Source: DAOUAT01 sp964551735 (lineage in GTDB: Bacteria; Chloroflexota; Anaerolineae; CG2-30-64-16). Taken from it: a stretch of DNA of 64,000 nt. Below the pieces are notes generated by a model that made no database searches, was not told the origin of the DNA, and worked only from the letters and a program-made list of their open reading frames with translations. Location of the stretch: contig CAZKEF010000014.1 in assembly GCA_964551735.1 (NCBI GenBank), positions 80,320 through 144,319 on the forward strand. The letters are read 5' to 3'. This document shows positions 8,371 through 16,494 of the stretch, piece after piece (position 1 is the stretch's first letter; each line of letters starts with the position of its first letter). The position numbers were made by a program, and so were the translations under genes.

Positions 8371-8511
8371 GGCATTTGTCGTTTATTTCACCCCAATGAC
8401 AACATCGCAGTAAGAACACATGGAGGTGCGCTGCTGACTCAAAACTGCACAGAACATTCCCCACACATTCCATTCACGCATTCCGTTCACTTACCCAAAG
8501 GGAGGATCACA

Positions 8512-10701
8512 GTGAGAACCAATCTGTCACGTTTCATCATGATCGTCGTCGCCCTGGCGATGATCGCCGCATTCCTGACTGGCTGCCCCAGCCCTGCGAC
8601 CCCAGCCCCGGCAACGACCGGCGGCCAGACCGAGGCAGGCAAGGTGCCGGTAGGCATCGTGCTGCCGACCAAGGACGAACCCCGCTGGATCCAGGACCAG
8701 ACCCGCTTCCAGGATGCACTGAAGGCCGCGGGCTACGACGTCCAGATCCTGTTCAGCCAGGGCGATTCCGCCAAAGAGAAGGCCAACGTCGAGGCGCTGA
8801 TCAGCCAGGGCATCCAGGTCTTGGTCATCTGCCCGCATGATGGCACAGCGGCGGCGGCCGCCGCGGATGCTGCCCGCGCTGCGGGCGTGAAGGTCATCTC
8901 CTACGACCGCTTGATCCGCGACACCGACGCGGTAGACTACTACGTCACCTTCGACTCGGTCGCGGTCGGCGAGGCCTGGGGCCAGTACCTGGCCGACATG
9001 GCCGGCGCCACCAAGGGCAACAACCTCTACCTCTACGCCGGCGCGGCTTCCGACAACAACGCCTTCCTCTTCTTCGAGGGTGCCTGGAACAAGCTGCAGC
9101 CCAAGATCGCCGACGGCACCTTCGTCATCAAGAACTCCAGTGAAGCCGTCGCCCTGCAAGGCAAGGCCACGCTGACCCGCGACGAGATGGCCAAGATCAT
9201 CGGCCAGGTCACCACCAACTGGGATTTCGCCGTCGCCAAGAACCTCGCCGAGGCTAACCTCACCGCGGCCAAGCCCGAGGATAAGGGTACCGTCTTCATC
9301 GCCGCGCCCAACGACGGCACCGCCCGCTCCATTGCCGATGCCTTCGCCGCCGACAAGGAAGTCACCAAGTACTACATCACCGGCCAGGACGCCGAGAAAG
9401 CCTCCGTCCAATACATCATTGACGGCAAGCAGTCCATGACCGTCCTCAAGGACGTCCGCACCCTGGTCAGCGACGCCATCACCGCGGCCGTCGCCTACCT
9501 CAAGGGCGGCACGCCTGAGAAGACCACCACCTACAACAACGGCAAGATTGACGTGCCAGCCAAACCGTCCGCCATCGTCACCGTCACCCAGGACAACGTC
9601 AAGGCCGCCATCGTTGACTCCGGCTACTACCCGGCCAGCGACTTCCCGACCCTGGGCGCGGCCGCCCCTGCCCCGACCGGCAAGGTGCCGGTAGGCATCG
9701 TGCTGCCGACCAAGGACGAACCCCGCTGGATCCAGGACCAGACCCGCTTCCAGGATGCACTGAAGGCCGCGGGCTACGACGTCCAGATCCTGTTCAGCCA
9801 GGGCGATTCCGCCAAAGAGAAGGCCAACGTCGAGGCGCTGATCAGCCAGGGCATCCAGGTCTTGGTCATCTGCCCGCATGATGGCACAGCGGCGGCGGCC
9901 GCCGCGGATGCTGCCCGCGCTGCGGGCGTGAAGGTCATCTCCTACGACCGCTTGATCCGCGACACCGACGCGGTAGACTACTACGTCACCTTCGACTCGG
10001 TCGCGGTCGGCGAGGCCTGGGGCCAGTACCTGGCCGACATGGCCGGCGCCACCAAGGGCAACAACCTCTACCTCTACGCCGGCGCGGCTTCCGACAACAA
10101 CGCCTTCCTCTTCTTCGAGGGTGCCTGGAACAAGCTGCAGCCCAAGATCGCCGACGGCACCTTCGTCATCAAGAACTCCAGTGAAGCCGTCGCCCTGCAA
10201 GGCAAGGCCACGCTGACCCGCGACGAGATGGCCAAGATCATCGGCCAGGTCACCACCAACTGGGATTTCGCCGTCGCCAAGAACCTCGCCGAGGCTAACC
10301 TCACCGCGGCCAAGCCCGAGGATAAGGGTACCGTCTTCATCGCCGCGCCCAACGACGGCACCGCCCGCTCCATTGCCGATGCCTTCGCCGCCGACAAGGA
10401 AGTCACCAAGTACTACATCACCGGCCAGGACGCCGAGAAAGCCTCCGTCCAATACATCATTGACGGCAAGCAGTCCATGACCGTCCTCAAGGACGTCCGC
10501 ACCCTGGTCAGCGACGCCATCACCGCGGCCGTCGCCTACCTCAAGGGCGGCACGCCTGAGAAGACCACCACCTACAACAACGGCAAGATTGACGTGCCAG
10601 CCAAACCGTCCGCCATCGTCACCGTCACCCAGGACAACGTCAAGGCCGCCATCGTTGACTCCGGCTACTACCCGGCCAGCGACTTCCCGACCCTGAAGTA
10701 A
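8512..10701 (+). CDS. xylF: xylose-type sugar-binding lipoprotein, two identical domains in one chain
   Basis: A 729-residue protein. The GTG start has GGGAGG upstream. A lipoprotein signal ends FLTGC (Cys25). Two copies of a ChvE/XylF-like binding domain follow, each about 339 residues with KVPVGIVLPTKDEPRW at the start, VISYDRLI, DYYVTFDSVAVGE, IKNSSEAVALQGKATLTRD and VDSGYYPASDFPTL at the end. They are joined by the short linker GAAAPAPTG. Normal family members have a single domain of about 350 residues. The copies are identical at DNA level as far as I can compare them (period 1041 bases). The protein presumably delivers xylose or a similar monosaccharide to the permease at 13435. Confidence 0.9.
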   Translation: MRTNLSRFIMIVVALAMIAAFLTGCPSPATPAPATTGGQTEAGKVPVGIVLPTKDEPRWIQDQTRFQDALKAAGYDVQILFSQGDSAKEKANVEALISQGIQVLVICPHDGTAAAAAADAARAAGVKVISYDRLIRDTDAVDYYVTFDSVAVGEAWGQYLADMAGATKGNNLYLYAGAASDNNAFLFFEGAWNKLQPKIADGTFVIKNSSEAVALQGKATLTRDEMAKIIGQVTTNWDFAVAKNLAEANLTAAKPEDKGTVFIAAPNDGTARSIADAFAADKEVTKYYITGQDAEKASVQYIIDGKQSMTVLKDVRTLVSDAITAAVAYLKGGTPEKTTTYNNGKIDVPAKPSAIVTVTQDNVKAAIVDSGYYPASDFPTLGAAAPAPTGKVPVGIVLPTKDEPRWIQDQTRFQDALKAAGYDVQILFSQGDSAKEKANVEALISQGIQVLVICPHDGTAAAAAADAARAAGVKVISYDRLIRDTDAVDYYVTFDSVAVGEAWGQYLADMAGATKGNNLYLYAGAASDNNAFLFFEGAWNKLQPKIADGTFVIKNSSEAVALQGKATLTRDEMAKIIGQVTTNWDFAVAKNLAEANLTAAKPEDKGTVFIAAPNDGTARSIADAFAADKEVTKYYITGQDAEKASVQYIIDGKQSMTVLKDVRTLVSDAITAAVAYLKGGTPEKTTTYNNGKIDVPAKPSAIVTVTQDNVKAAIVDSGYYPASDFPTLK
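8638..10695 (+). repeat. exact 1017-base tandem duplication
   Basis: Bases 8638-9654 reappear at 9679-10695 without a difference that I can find, with a period of 1041 bases (347 codons) that keeps frame. The copies are separated by 24 bases that encode the linker. Confidence 0.9.
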
Positions 10702-10722
10702 GCGCCTGTAGCCAGTTCAGCC

Positions 10723-10759
10723 AGGAATAGTGATGGTGATGCAAGCCATCACTATTCCT
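10723..10759 (+). ncRNA. intra-operon hairpin after the binding-protein gene
   Basis: Perfect 14-base arms AGGAATAGTGATGG (10723-10736) and CCATCACTATTCCT (10746-10759) with a nine-base loop and no T-run. Its place between binding-protein and ATPase genes fits an mRNA-stabilising hairpin that raises binding-protein expression above the rest of the operon. Confidence 0.6.
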
Positions 10760-10800
10760 GTGTCTTCTCGCCATTTCCTACTTCACCAGGAGATCTTGCC

Positions 10801-13362
10801 ATGCCAAACCAGCCTCCCATCTTGGAGATGAAGCACATTAGCAAATCTTTCCCCGGCGTGAAAGCGTTGAACGACGTGACCTTTCAAGTCGCCGCGGGTG
10901 AGATTCACTGCCTGGTCGGCGAAAATGGCGCCGGTAAGTCTACACTCATGAAGGTGCTGAGCGGTGTCTACCCCTATGGCATGTACACGGGTGATATCCT
11001 CTTCAACGGGGAAGTGCAGAAGTTTTCCGGCATCAGCGACAGTGAGAGGGTCGGCATTGCCATCATCTATCAGGAGCTGGCGCTGGTCCCTGAGATGACG
11101 GTCTATGAGAACATCTTCCTCGGCAATGAGATCCGAAAAGGCCTGACCATTGATTGGAACGAAACCATCAAGCGGGCGACGGAAGCACTCAAAAAGGTCA
11201 GGCTTGATGTCAACCCCGAGACCAAAGTCAAACATCTGGGCGTGGGCAAGCAGCAACTAATCGAAATTGCCAAGGCGCTGAGCAAGGATGTGAAACTGCT
11301 CATCCTGGATGAGCCGACTGCGGCACTGAACGAGGATGACAGCGAGAACCTGTTGAACCTGATCCGCGAGCTCAAAGGGCACGGCGTCTCGTGCGTCATG
11401 ATTTCGCACAAACTGAAAGAGGTTATCGCCATTGCAGATACGGTCACCGTTCTACGCGATGGCCAGACCATCTGTACGCTGGATGCCCACAAGGGCGAGG
11501 TGTCGGAACATGTGTTGATCAAACACATGGTTGGCCGCGAAATCAACAACATCTATCCGACCAGGCAGCGCAATCCGTTCAAAGCCACTGGGGGCGCCGT
11601 CGAAGCGGCGAAAGCGGCCGGGGTGAAGGTCATTTCGTATGATCGCCTGATCACCAACACCAAAGTCGTGGACTATTTTGTGACCTTTGACAGCATTGCG
11701 GTCGGCGTGCAACAGGCGCGCTACCTGGTTGACCGTGCACAGGGCAAGGGCAACCCGTTGTACCTCTATGCCGGCGCCCCGTCAGACAACAACGCCTTCC
11801 TGTTCCTCCAGGGCGCGTGGGGCGTGTTGCAGCCCAAGATTGCGGATGGCACGTTCGTCATCAAGAATTCGAGCCAGGCCAGTAAGCTCCAGGCAAACGT
11901 CGCGCTGACGCGTGACCAGGCCAGCGCGATCTTCGGACAGATCACCACCAACTGGGATCGCCATACTGCCCACAACCTGGCGCAGTTCAACCTGGCCGGC
12001 GTCACGGCGGCTGATAAGGGCAACGTCTTTGTTCTTGCGCCCAACGATAACACCGCGCGGGCAATCGGCGACGTATTCGCTGCCGATCCGGACGTCAAGA
12101 GCTACGTGATCACCGGTATGGATGCCGAGGAGGCCTCCCTCCCTTACATCCTCGAAGGCAAGCAGTCCATGACCGTTTTCAAGGATGTCCGCACACTGGT
12201 GCAGGCCGCGGTTGACGCGGCGGTCGCCCTGCTTAAGGGTCAGGCGCCCGCGACCAATGGCGTCTTCAACAACGGCGCCATGGACGTCCCGGCATTGCAG
12301 TCTCCGGTCATCGCCGTGGACCAGACGAACGCGAAAGCCATGCTGGTTGACTCTGGTTATTACAAAGTCAGCGATGCGGCCGGCGCGGCCCAGAAGTCCG
12401 CTGTCGCAGGCAACGTTGCCATCGGGGTCGTCCTCCCGACCGCCGACGAGCCGCGCTGGCTCCAGGATCGGGCCCGTTTCCAGGCCGCGTTCAAAGCAGC
12501 CGGGTACAATGCCGAAATCCTGTTTAGCCAGGGCAATGCCGCCAAGGAGAAAGAGAACATCGAGACGCTGGTGGCGAAGGGTATCAAAGTCCTTATCATC
12601 TGTCCGCAGGGCGGCGGCGAAGTGGTGCTCGAGGTCAAGAACTGGAACGCCTACGACCCCGCCGTGGGCCGGGAGATCCTCAAGGATGTAAACTTCAACG
12701 TCAAGAAGGGCGAGATCGTCGGCTTTGCGGGCCTGATGGGGTCCGGCCGCACCGAGCTGGCCTTGAGCCTGTTCGGGAATCCGAAAAACTATCGGACCCG
12801 GGGCGAGATTTACATCCAGGGCACGAAGCAGCACTTCACCCATCCGCACGAGGCTATCGCCGCGGGCATCGCGTATGCGACCGAGGACCGCAAGGCGGCT
12901 GGCCTGATCCTGATCCAGGATGTGAAACAAAACACCACGTTGGCGAACTTGCAGGAGATCGCCCGGCGTGGCGTCGTGGACGGCAATGCCGAGATCAAGG
13001 TGGCGGAAGAATACCGGAGCTCCCTTAACATCAAGACGCCGTCCATCGTGCAAAAGGTGGGCAACCTGAGCGGCGGCAACCAGCAAAAGGTCCAGATTGC
13101 GAAGTGGCTGTTCGTGAAGCCCGACCTGCTCATCCTGGACGAGCCGACGCGCGGCATTGATGTCGGCGCCAAGTATGAGATTTACACCATCATGACCCGG
13201 CTGGTGGAGCAGGGCATGAGCATCATCATGATCTCGTCCGAGTTGCCCGAGGTCCTGGGCATGAGCGATCGCGTGTATATCGTCTCGGCCGGTCGGATCA
13301 CCGGCGAGCTGCCGATCGAGGAAGCGACGCAAGAGAAGATCATGCAACTGGCCACAAGTTAA
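10801..13362 (+). CDS. xylG: xylose-type ABC transporter ATPase with a circularly permuted sugar-binding protein inserted between its two ATPase domains
   Basis: An 853-residue protein; family members are about 500-510. NBD1 is residues 1-262: Walker A GENGAGKS 40-47, signature LGVGKQQ 146-152, Walker B LLILDEPT 166-173, His203. NBD2 is about 606-853: GLMGSGRT 644-651, LSGGNQQ 756-762, LLILDEPT 776-783. Residues 266-605 are a whole XylF/ChvE-like binding domain in permuted order. The C-terminal 270 residues come first (AAGVKVISYDRLI to VDSGYYKVSDA), then a linker near 535-547, then the N-terminal part (VAIGVVLPTADEPRW to LIICPQGG). The domain has no signal peptide, so it would sit in the cytoplasm. 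It is in frame throughout and about two-thirds identical by eye to the upstream duplicated binding protein. AGGAG precedes the ATG. It energises sugar import with 8512 and 13435. Confidence 0.9.
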   Translation: MPNQPPILEMKHISKSFPGVKALNDVTFQVAAGEIHCLVGENGAGKSTLMKVLSGVYPYGMYTGDILFNGEVQKFSGISDSERVGIAIIYQELALVPEMTVYENIFLGNEIRKGLTIDWNETIKRATEALKKVRLDVNPETKVKHLGVGKQQLIEIAKALSKDVKLLILDEPTAALNEDDSENLLNLIRELKGHGVSCVMISHKLKEVIAIADTVTVLRDGQTICTLDAHKGEVSEHVLIKHMVGREINNIYPTRQRNPFKATGGAVEAAKAAGVKVISYDRLITNTKVVDYFVTFDSIAVGVQQARYLVDRAQGKGNPLYLYAGAPSDNNAFLFLQGAWGVLQPKIADGTFVIKNSSQASKLQANVALTRDQASAIFGQITTNWDRHTAHNLAQFNLAGVTAADKGNVFVLAPNDNTARAIGDVFAADPDVKSYVITGMDAEEASLPYILEGKQSMTVFKDVRTLVQAAVDAAVALLKGQAPATNGVFNNGAMDVPALQSPVIAVDQTNAKAMLVDSGYYKVSDAAGAAQKSAVAGNVAIGVVLPTADEPRWLQDRARFQAAFKAAGYNAEILFSQGNAAKEKENIETLVAKGIKVLIICPQGGGEVVLEVKNWNAYDPAVGREILKDVNFNVKKGEIVGFAGLMGSGRTELALSLFGNPKNYRTRGEIYIQGTKQHFTHPHEAIAAGIAYATEDRKAAGLILIQDVKQNTTLANLQEIARRGVVDGNAEIKVAEEYRSSLNIKTPSIVQKVGNLSGGNQQKVQIAKWLFVKPDLLILDEPTRGIDVGAKYEIYTIMTRLVEQGMSIIMISSELPEVLGMSDRVYIVSAGRITGELPIEEATQEKIMQLATS

Positions 13363-13434
13363 GCAGGAACAAGCTCACAGCGGGTGGCGCGATTATCGGC
13401 CCCCGGCAGAATTCATGTTACCAGGAGGATTCCG

Positions 13435-14670
13435 ATGAGTTCACAGCAAGCTAGTCCGGCCCAGGCCAAGGGCGGCACGGCTCAAATGTCGTTCATGCAG
13501 AACCTGCAGAAAATGATCCAGTCGAACATCCGCGACTACGGCATGTATATCGCCCTGGTCGTGATCATGTTGTTCTTCACCTGGCGGACGGACGGCCTGT
13601 TCCTTACGTCGCGGAACATCTCTAACCTGCTGGATCAGACAGGTTACATCGCCGTCATCGCGGTCGGCATGACGCTGGTCATCGTCATCCGGCACATTGA
13701 CCTGTCGGTCGGCTTTCTTTCCGGATTCCTCGCCGCAATAGCGGCTATCCTCATGAAATCCTTTGGCGTGCCCGCCTTTCTCGTCATCCCGCTGGCGTTG
13801 GCGCTCGGCATCGCGGCAGGCGCCTTAACTGCCTTCATGGTGGCGCAACTGGGCATCCCGGCCTTTGTCGCAACCCTGGGCGGGTGGCTGGTCTACCGCG
13901 GGCTCCTGCTGCTCGTCCTGGCGGGCACGGGCACGATCATCATTGACAGTAAGTTCTTCAACGACATCGGTAATGGCTACATTCCCGATATTCCCGGCCT
14001 CAATTTCCTGCCGGAAGTGCATAAGCTGACGCTGATCCTCGGGTTGCTGGCCATCGTCCTGTTCATCTTCAGCCAGATCAACAGCCGCCGCCAGAAGGCC
14101 GCGTACAACTTCGAAGTGCTGCCGATGAACCTGTTCATCCTGAAGCTGGTCTTCCTGGCGGCCGTGCTCGGCGCTGTGACCTGGATCCTGGCGGGCTACA
14201 ACGGCCTCTCCTGGACGGTTGTGATTATGTTGATCGTAGTCGGCATCTATCACTTCATCACCACACAGACCGTGCTGGGCCGGCACATCTATGCGATCGG
14301 CGGCAACCCCGAGGCGGCCCAGTTGAGCGGCATCAACGTTAGGAAGATGACCTACCTGGTTTTCGCCTCGATGGGCATGCTGGCTGCCTTGGGCGGGATC
14401 ATGTTCGCCTCCCGCCTGCGCTCCGCCACGCCGCAAGCCGGCACCCTGTTGGAATTGGATGCCATCGCGGCCGCCTTCATCGGCGGTGCATCCCCTGCCG
14501 GCGGCATCGGCACGATCTTGGGCTCGCTGATCGGCGCGCTGGTCTACATGTCGCTGACCAACGGCATGAACCTGATGGGCACGGATATCGCCCTCCAGTA
14601 CGTCGTCCGCGGCTTGGTGCTGGTGCTGGCGGTAATCTTCGATGTGACGACGCGGCGCGGCAGCAGGTAG
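13435..14670 (+). CDS. xylH: xylose-type ABC transporter permease (XylH-like)
   Basis: A 411-residue inner-membrane permease, longer than RbsC types as usual for the xylose branch. Motifs are VIRHIDLSVGFLSGF, QLGIPAFVATLGGWLVYRG, YAIGGNPEAAQLSGINV (ATPase-contact loop) and AAAFIGGASPAGGIGT. The ATG at 13435 is preceded by AGGAGG at 13423-13428; the frame is open to 13384 but lacks a site there. It ends the operon of duplicated binding protein, chimeric ATPase and permease, and is followed by a strong stem-loop. Confidence 0.93.
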   Translation: MSSQQASPAQAKGGTAQMSFMQNLQKMIQSNIRDYGMYIALVVIMLFFTWRTDGLFLTSRNISNLLDQTGYIAVIAVGMTLVIVIRHIDLSVGFLSGFLAAIAAILMKSFGVPAFLVIPLALALGIAAGALTAFMVAQLGIPAFVATLGGWLVYRGLLLLVLAGTGTIIIDSKFFNDIGNGYIPDIPGLNFLPEVHKLTLILGLLAIVLFIFSQINSRRQKAAYNFEVLPMNLFILKLVFLAAVLGAVTWILAGYNGLSWTVVIMLIVVGIYHFITTQTVLGRHIYAIGGNPEAAQLSGINVRKMTYLVFASMGMLAALGGIMFASRLRSATPQAGTLLELDAIAAAFIGGASPAGGIGTILGSLIGALVYMSLTNGMNLMGTDIALQYVVRGLVLVLAVIFDVTTRRGSR

Positions 14671-14695
14671 GCATTCACACCATCGGATAAACCAA

Positions 14696-14722
14696 GCGAG
14701 GCGGTCTTATCGGCCGCCTCGC
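14696..14722 (+). terminator. stem-loop terminator after xylH
   Basis: Arms GCGAGGCGG (14696-14704) and CCGCCTCGC (14714-14722) are perfect and G+C-rich with a nine-base loop. No T-tract follows. Confidence 0.6.
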
Positions 14723-14807
14723 TGCGCGTAACGAGGCATCGCCACATAGGTGGATTCAGACCAGTGTCCATGTCGCGGGCGACACAAGCGGAGATGAAAA
14801 TGCAACG

Positions 14808-14837
14808 ATCCGCGTTCATCCGCGCTCGTCCGCGTCC
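14808..14837. repeat. dispersed 30-base repeat, family F, copy 1
   Basis: A run of three related ATCCGCG/GTCCGCG units. The same 30 bases with one change recur at 16381-16410. Both copies are in gene-free DNA. Confidence 0.7.
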
Positions 14838-14890
14838 GATTTTTGGGTTAGTTTTTCATGCCGCGGGCGACGCCGAGGCTGGTGAGAATG

Positions 14891-14951
14891 TTCGTAATAA
14901 CGACTTCAGTCGTTCGCCGCGGGCCACGGCGACTGAAGTCGCTACTACGAA
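14891..14951. repeat. dispersed palindrome, family G (CGACTTCAGTCG type)
   Basis: Inverted arms 14891-14912 and 14930-14951 share 20 of 22 bases, with core CGACTTCAGTCG. The gap 14671-15062 holds only this, the terminator and families F and C; I see no gene. Confidence 0.7.
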
Positions 14952-14970
14952 CCGATCCGTTTTCAGGGCA

Positions 14971-15065
14971 GGGGCGGGTTTTCTGCGCGCTCATCGGTGG
15001 TCTGCCGTTGCCCCCAACTATGCGGGTAACCAGGGTGCGTGGTATTGCCGGCAACCCCGCCCCTA
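14971..15065. repeat. dispersed palindrome, family C (GGGGCGGGTTT type), copy 1
   Basis: Starts GGGGCGGGTTTTCTGCG and ends AACCCCGCCCCTA, the outer arms being inverted. The right arm contains the TAG stop codon of the M24 peptidase (15063-15065). A second copy is at 29271-29366, also abutting a stop codon. Confidence 0.7.
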
Positions 15066-16253
15066 CTTCACCCACAACTCCCGCTGCGGCTCGCCCAGGT
15101 AGGCCGCGCCGTCCTCCGTCACCAGCACATCCTCCTCCAGGCCGATGTAGCCGTATCCCGGCACGGCCAGCCCAGGCTCCACGGTGTAGACGTGCCCCGC
15201 CTCCAGCAGGCGTTTGGGGGTGTCGCCGTAGCGCTCCCAGAGGGGGCCCAGCAGCGGGCCGCCGTCGTGGGCGTTGCGGCCCAAGCCGTGGCCGGTGGCG
15301 TATTTGTACTCTGGGTAGCCCGCGCCTGTGACCACGCCCCGCGCGGCCGCGTCCACTTCCAGGCCGGTCACGCCCGGCCGCATGGTCGCCACGGCCGCTT
15401 CGACCGCAGCTCGCACTGTGGCGAACCCGCGGCGCACCGGCTCCGGCGGCGCAGCCTCGCCCGACCGCAGCAGGTATACCACCCGCTGGATGTCGGAGCA
15501 ATACGCATCTTGCCGTACACCGAAATCCATGTGGACGATATGGCCCGGCGCCAGCACGATATCGCCCGGTGCACCGTGCCCCACTGCCGAATCCGGCCCC
15601 GAGTTCACCGCGGGGCAGCCGTCATCGTCCCACGCCGCGGCCACGCCCAACTCGGCCATCTGCCGGTGCATGAAGTCGCCCACCTGCCGCTCGGTGACGC
15701 CGGGACGGATGAAGTTGAAGGCCGCCTCATAGATGCGCACCGTCGTCGCCACCGCGGCGCGGATCGCAGCTACCTCGGCCGGTGTCTTGCGCGACCGCAG
15801 CGCGGCGATGATCCCCTCGGCCGAGATCAGCCGGTCGGCGTAGGGTGTGCCGGCCAGGTAACCCTGCAAGAGCTGATGCATCCCGTGAGTAAGACCATCC
15901 GCGTAAACGTCGTCTGTAGAAGTGTTAATCGCTATTTGCGCCGGGTCAAGTTGGGTCAGAACCTCCAGCAATGCTGGACGGATCGCCTCATCATAGGGGA
16001 TGACCATGTCATAGAGCCCTTTGCCCCGCACCGCGTCCGCTTCATAGCGACCGACGATGGCGATGCGCTGGCCGCGGGCCGTGAACATCAGGGCGCTCTG
16101 CCAGGTCAAGGTCTCCGGGCCGAAGATCAACGGCAGCACGGGGTCGGCCTGGGCAGAGGTTTCGCGCACAAACGTCAGCCAGGCGTCAACACCGGCTTTG
16201 TGCAGGATGCCGTTGGCTTGTTGCGCCTTTTCGTGGGTGATGGAAGATGTCAC
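15063..16253 (-). CDS. M24-family metallopeptidase (Xaa-Pro aminopeptidase type)
   Basis: A 396-residue cytoplasmic peptidase that removes N-terminal residues, probably before proline. The N-terminal creatinase-like domain covers about 1-160. The C-terminal pita-bread domain has all five metal ligands: HMDFGV, CSDIQRVV, GHGLGRNAHDGG, TVEPGL and LEEDVLV. The length is normal. Its stop codon lies inside a dispersed repeat arm. It is a single gene, with flanking genes on the other strand. Confidence 0.9.
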   Translation of the reverse strand: MTSSITHEKAQQANGILHKAGVDAWLTFVRETSAQADPVLPLIFGPETLTWQSALMFTARGQRIAIVGRYEADAVRGKGLYDMVIPYDEAIRPALLEVLTQLDPAQIAINTSTDDVYADGLTHGMHQLLQGYLAGTPYADRLISAEGIIAALRSRKTPAEVAAIRAAVATTVRIYEAAFNFIRPGVTERQVGDFMHRQMAELGVAAAWDDDGCPAVNSGPDSAVGHGAPGDIVLAPGHIVHMDFGVRQDAYCSDIQRVVYLLRSGEAAPPEPVRRGFATVRAAVEAAVATMRPGVTGLEVDAAARGVVTGAGYPEYKYATGHGLGRNAHDGGPLLGPLWERYGDTPKRLLEAGHVYTVEPGLAVPGYGYIGLEEDVLVTEDGAAYLGEPQRELWVK

Positions 16254-16380
16254 GGGTTGCCTCCTGGGAGCAAATGTTGTACGATAGGCGTCGTAAATTG
16301 CTATGCCAGTATATCACAGGTGCTTGATCCATTCTGGATTCAATGCCCGCCTGCAATCCCGTCCAAAGACGAAACTGGGT

Positions 16381-16448
16381 ATCCGCATTCATCCGCGCTC
16401 GTCCGCGTCCAATGCCTGGCGCAGCGCGTGTGACCGGCTGAAGCCTCG
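16381..16448. repeat. dispersed repeats: family F copy 2 (16381-16410) and a family A arm (16434-16448)
   Basis: The first 30 bases match 14808-14837 with one change. CCGGCTGAAGCCTCG at 16434-16448 is an arm of family A. The 16254-16494 gap holds the M24 gene's upstream region and these repeats. Confidence 0.65.
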
Positions 16449-16494
16449 TTTTCACATCAACGAGAATGATACCGGTAGCCGATGAGTATCGCTT

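Noticed and set aside
8527..10452. 641-residue open frame on the minus strand
   Set aside because: It is the antisense of the duplicated binding-protein gene, Gly/Val/Asp-rich, repeats with the same period, and has no ribosome site or known domain.
11782..13347. 521-residue minus-strand frame
   Set aside because: Antisense shadow of the chimeric ATPase gene; sequence composition is typical of a reversed G+C-rich gene.
10801..13362. Reading the chimeric ATPase as three separate genes
   Set aside because: There is no stop or ribosome site at either joint and the frame is continuous over 853 codons, so the sequence as given encodes one protein; assembly error is kept as the main alternative in the findings.
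15039..16433. 464-residue plus-strand frame
   Set aside because: Antisense of the M24 peptidase, which has all five metal ligands on the minus strand.
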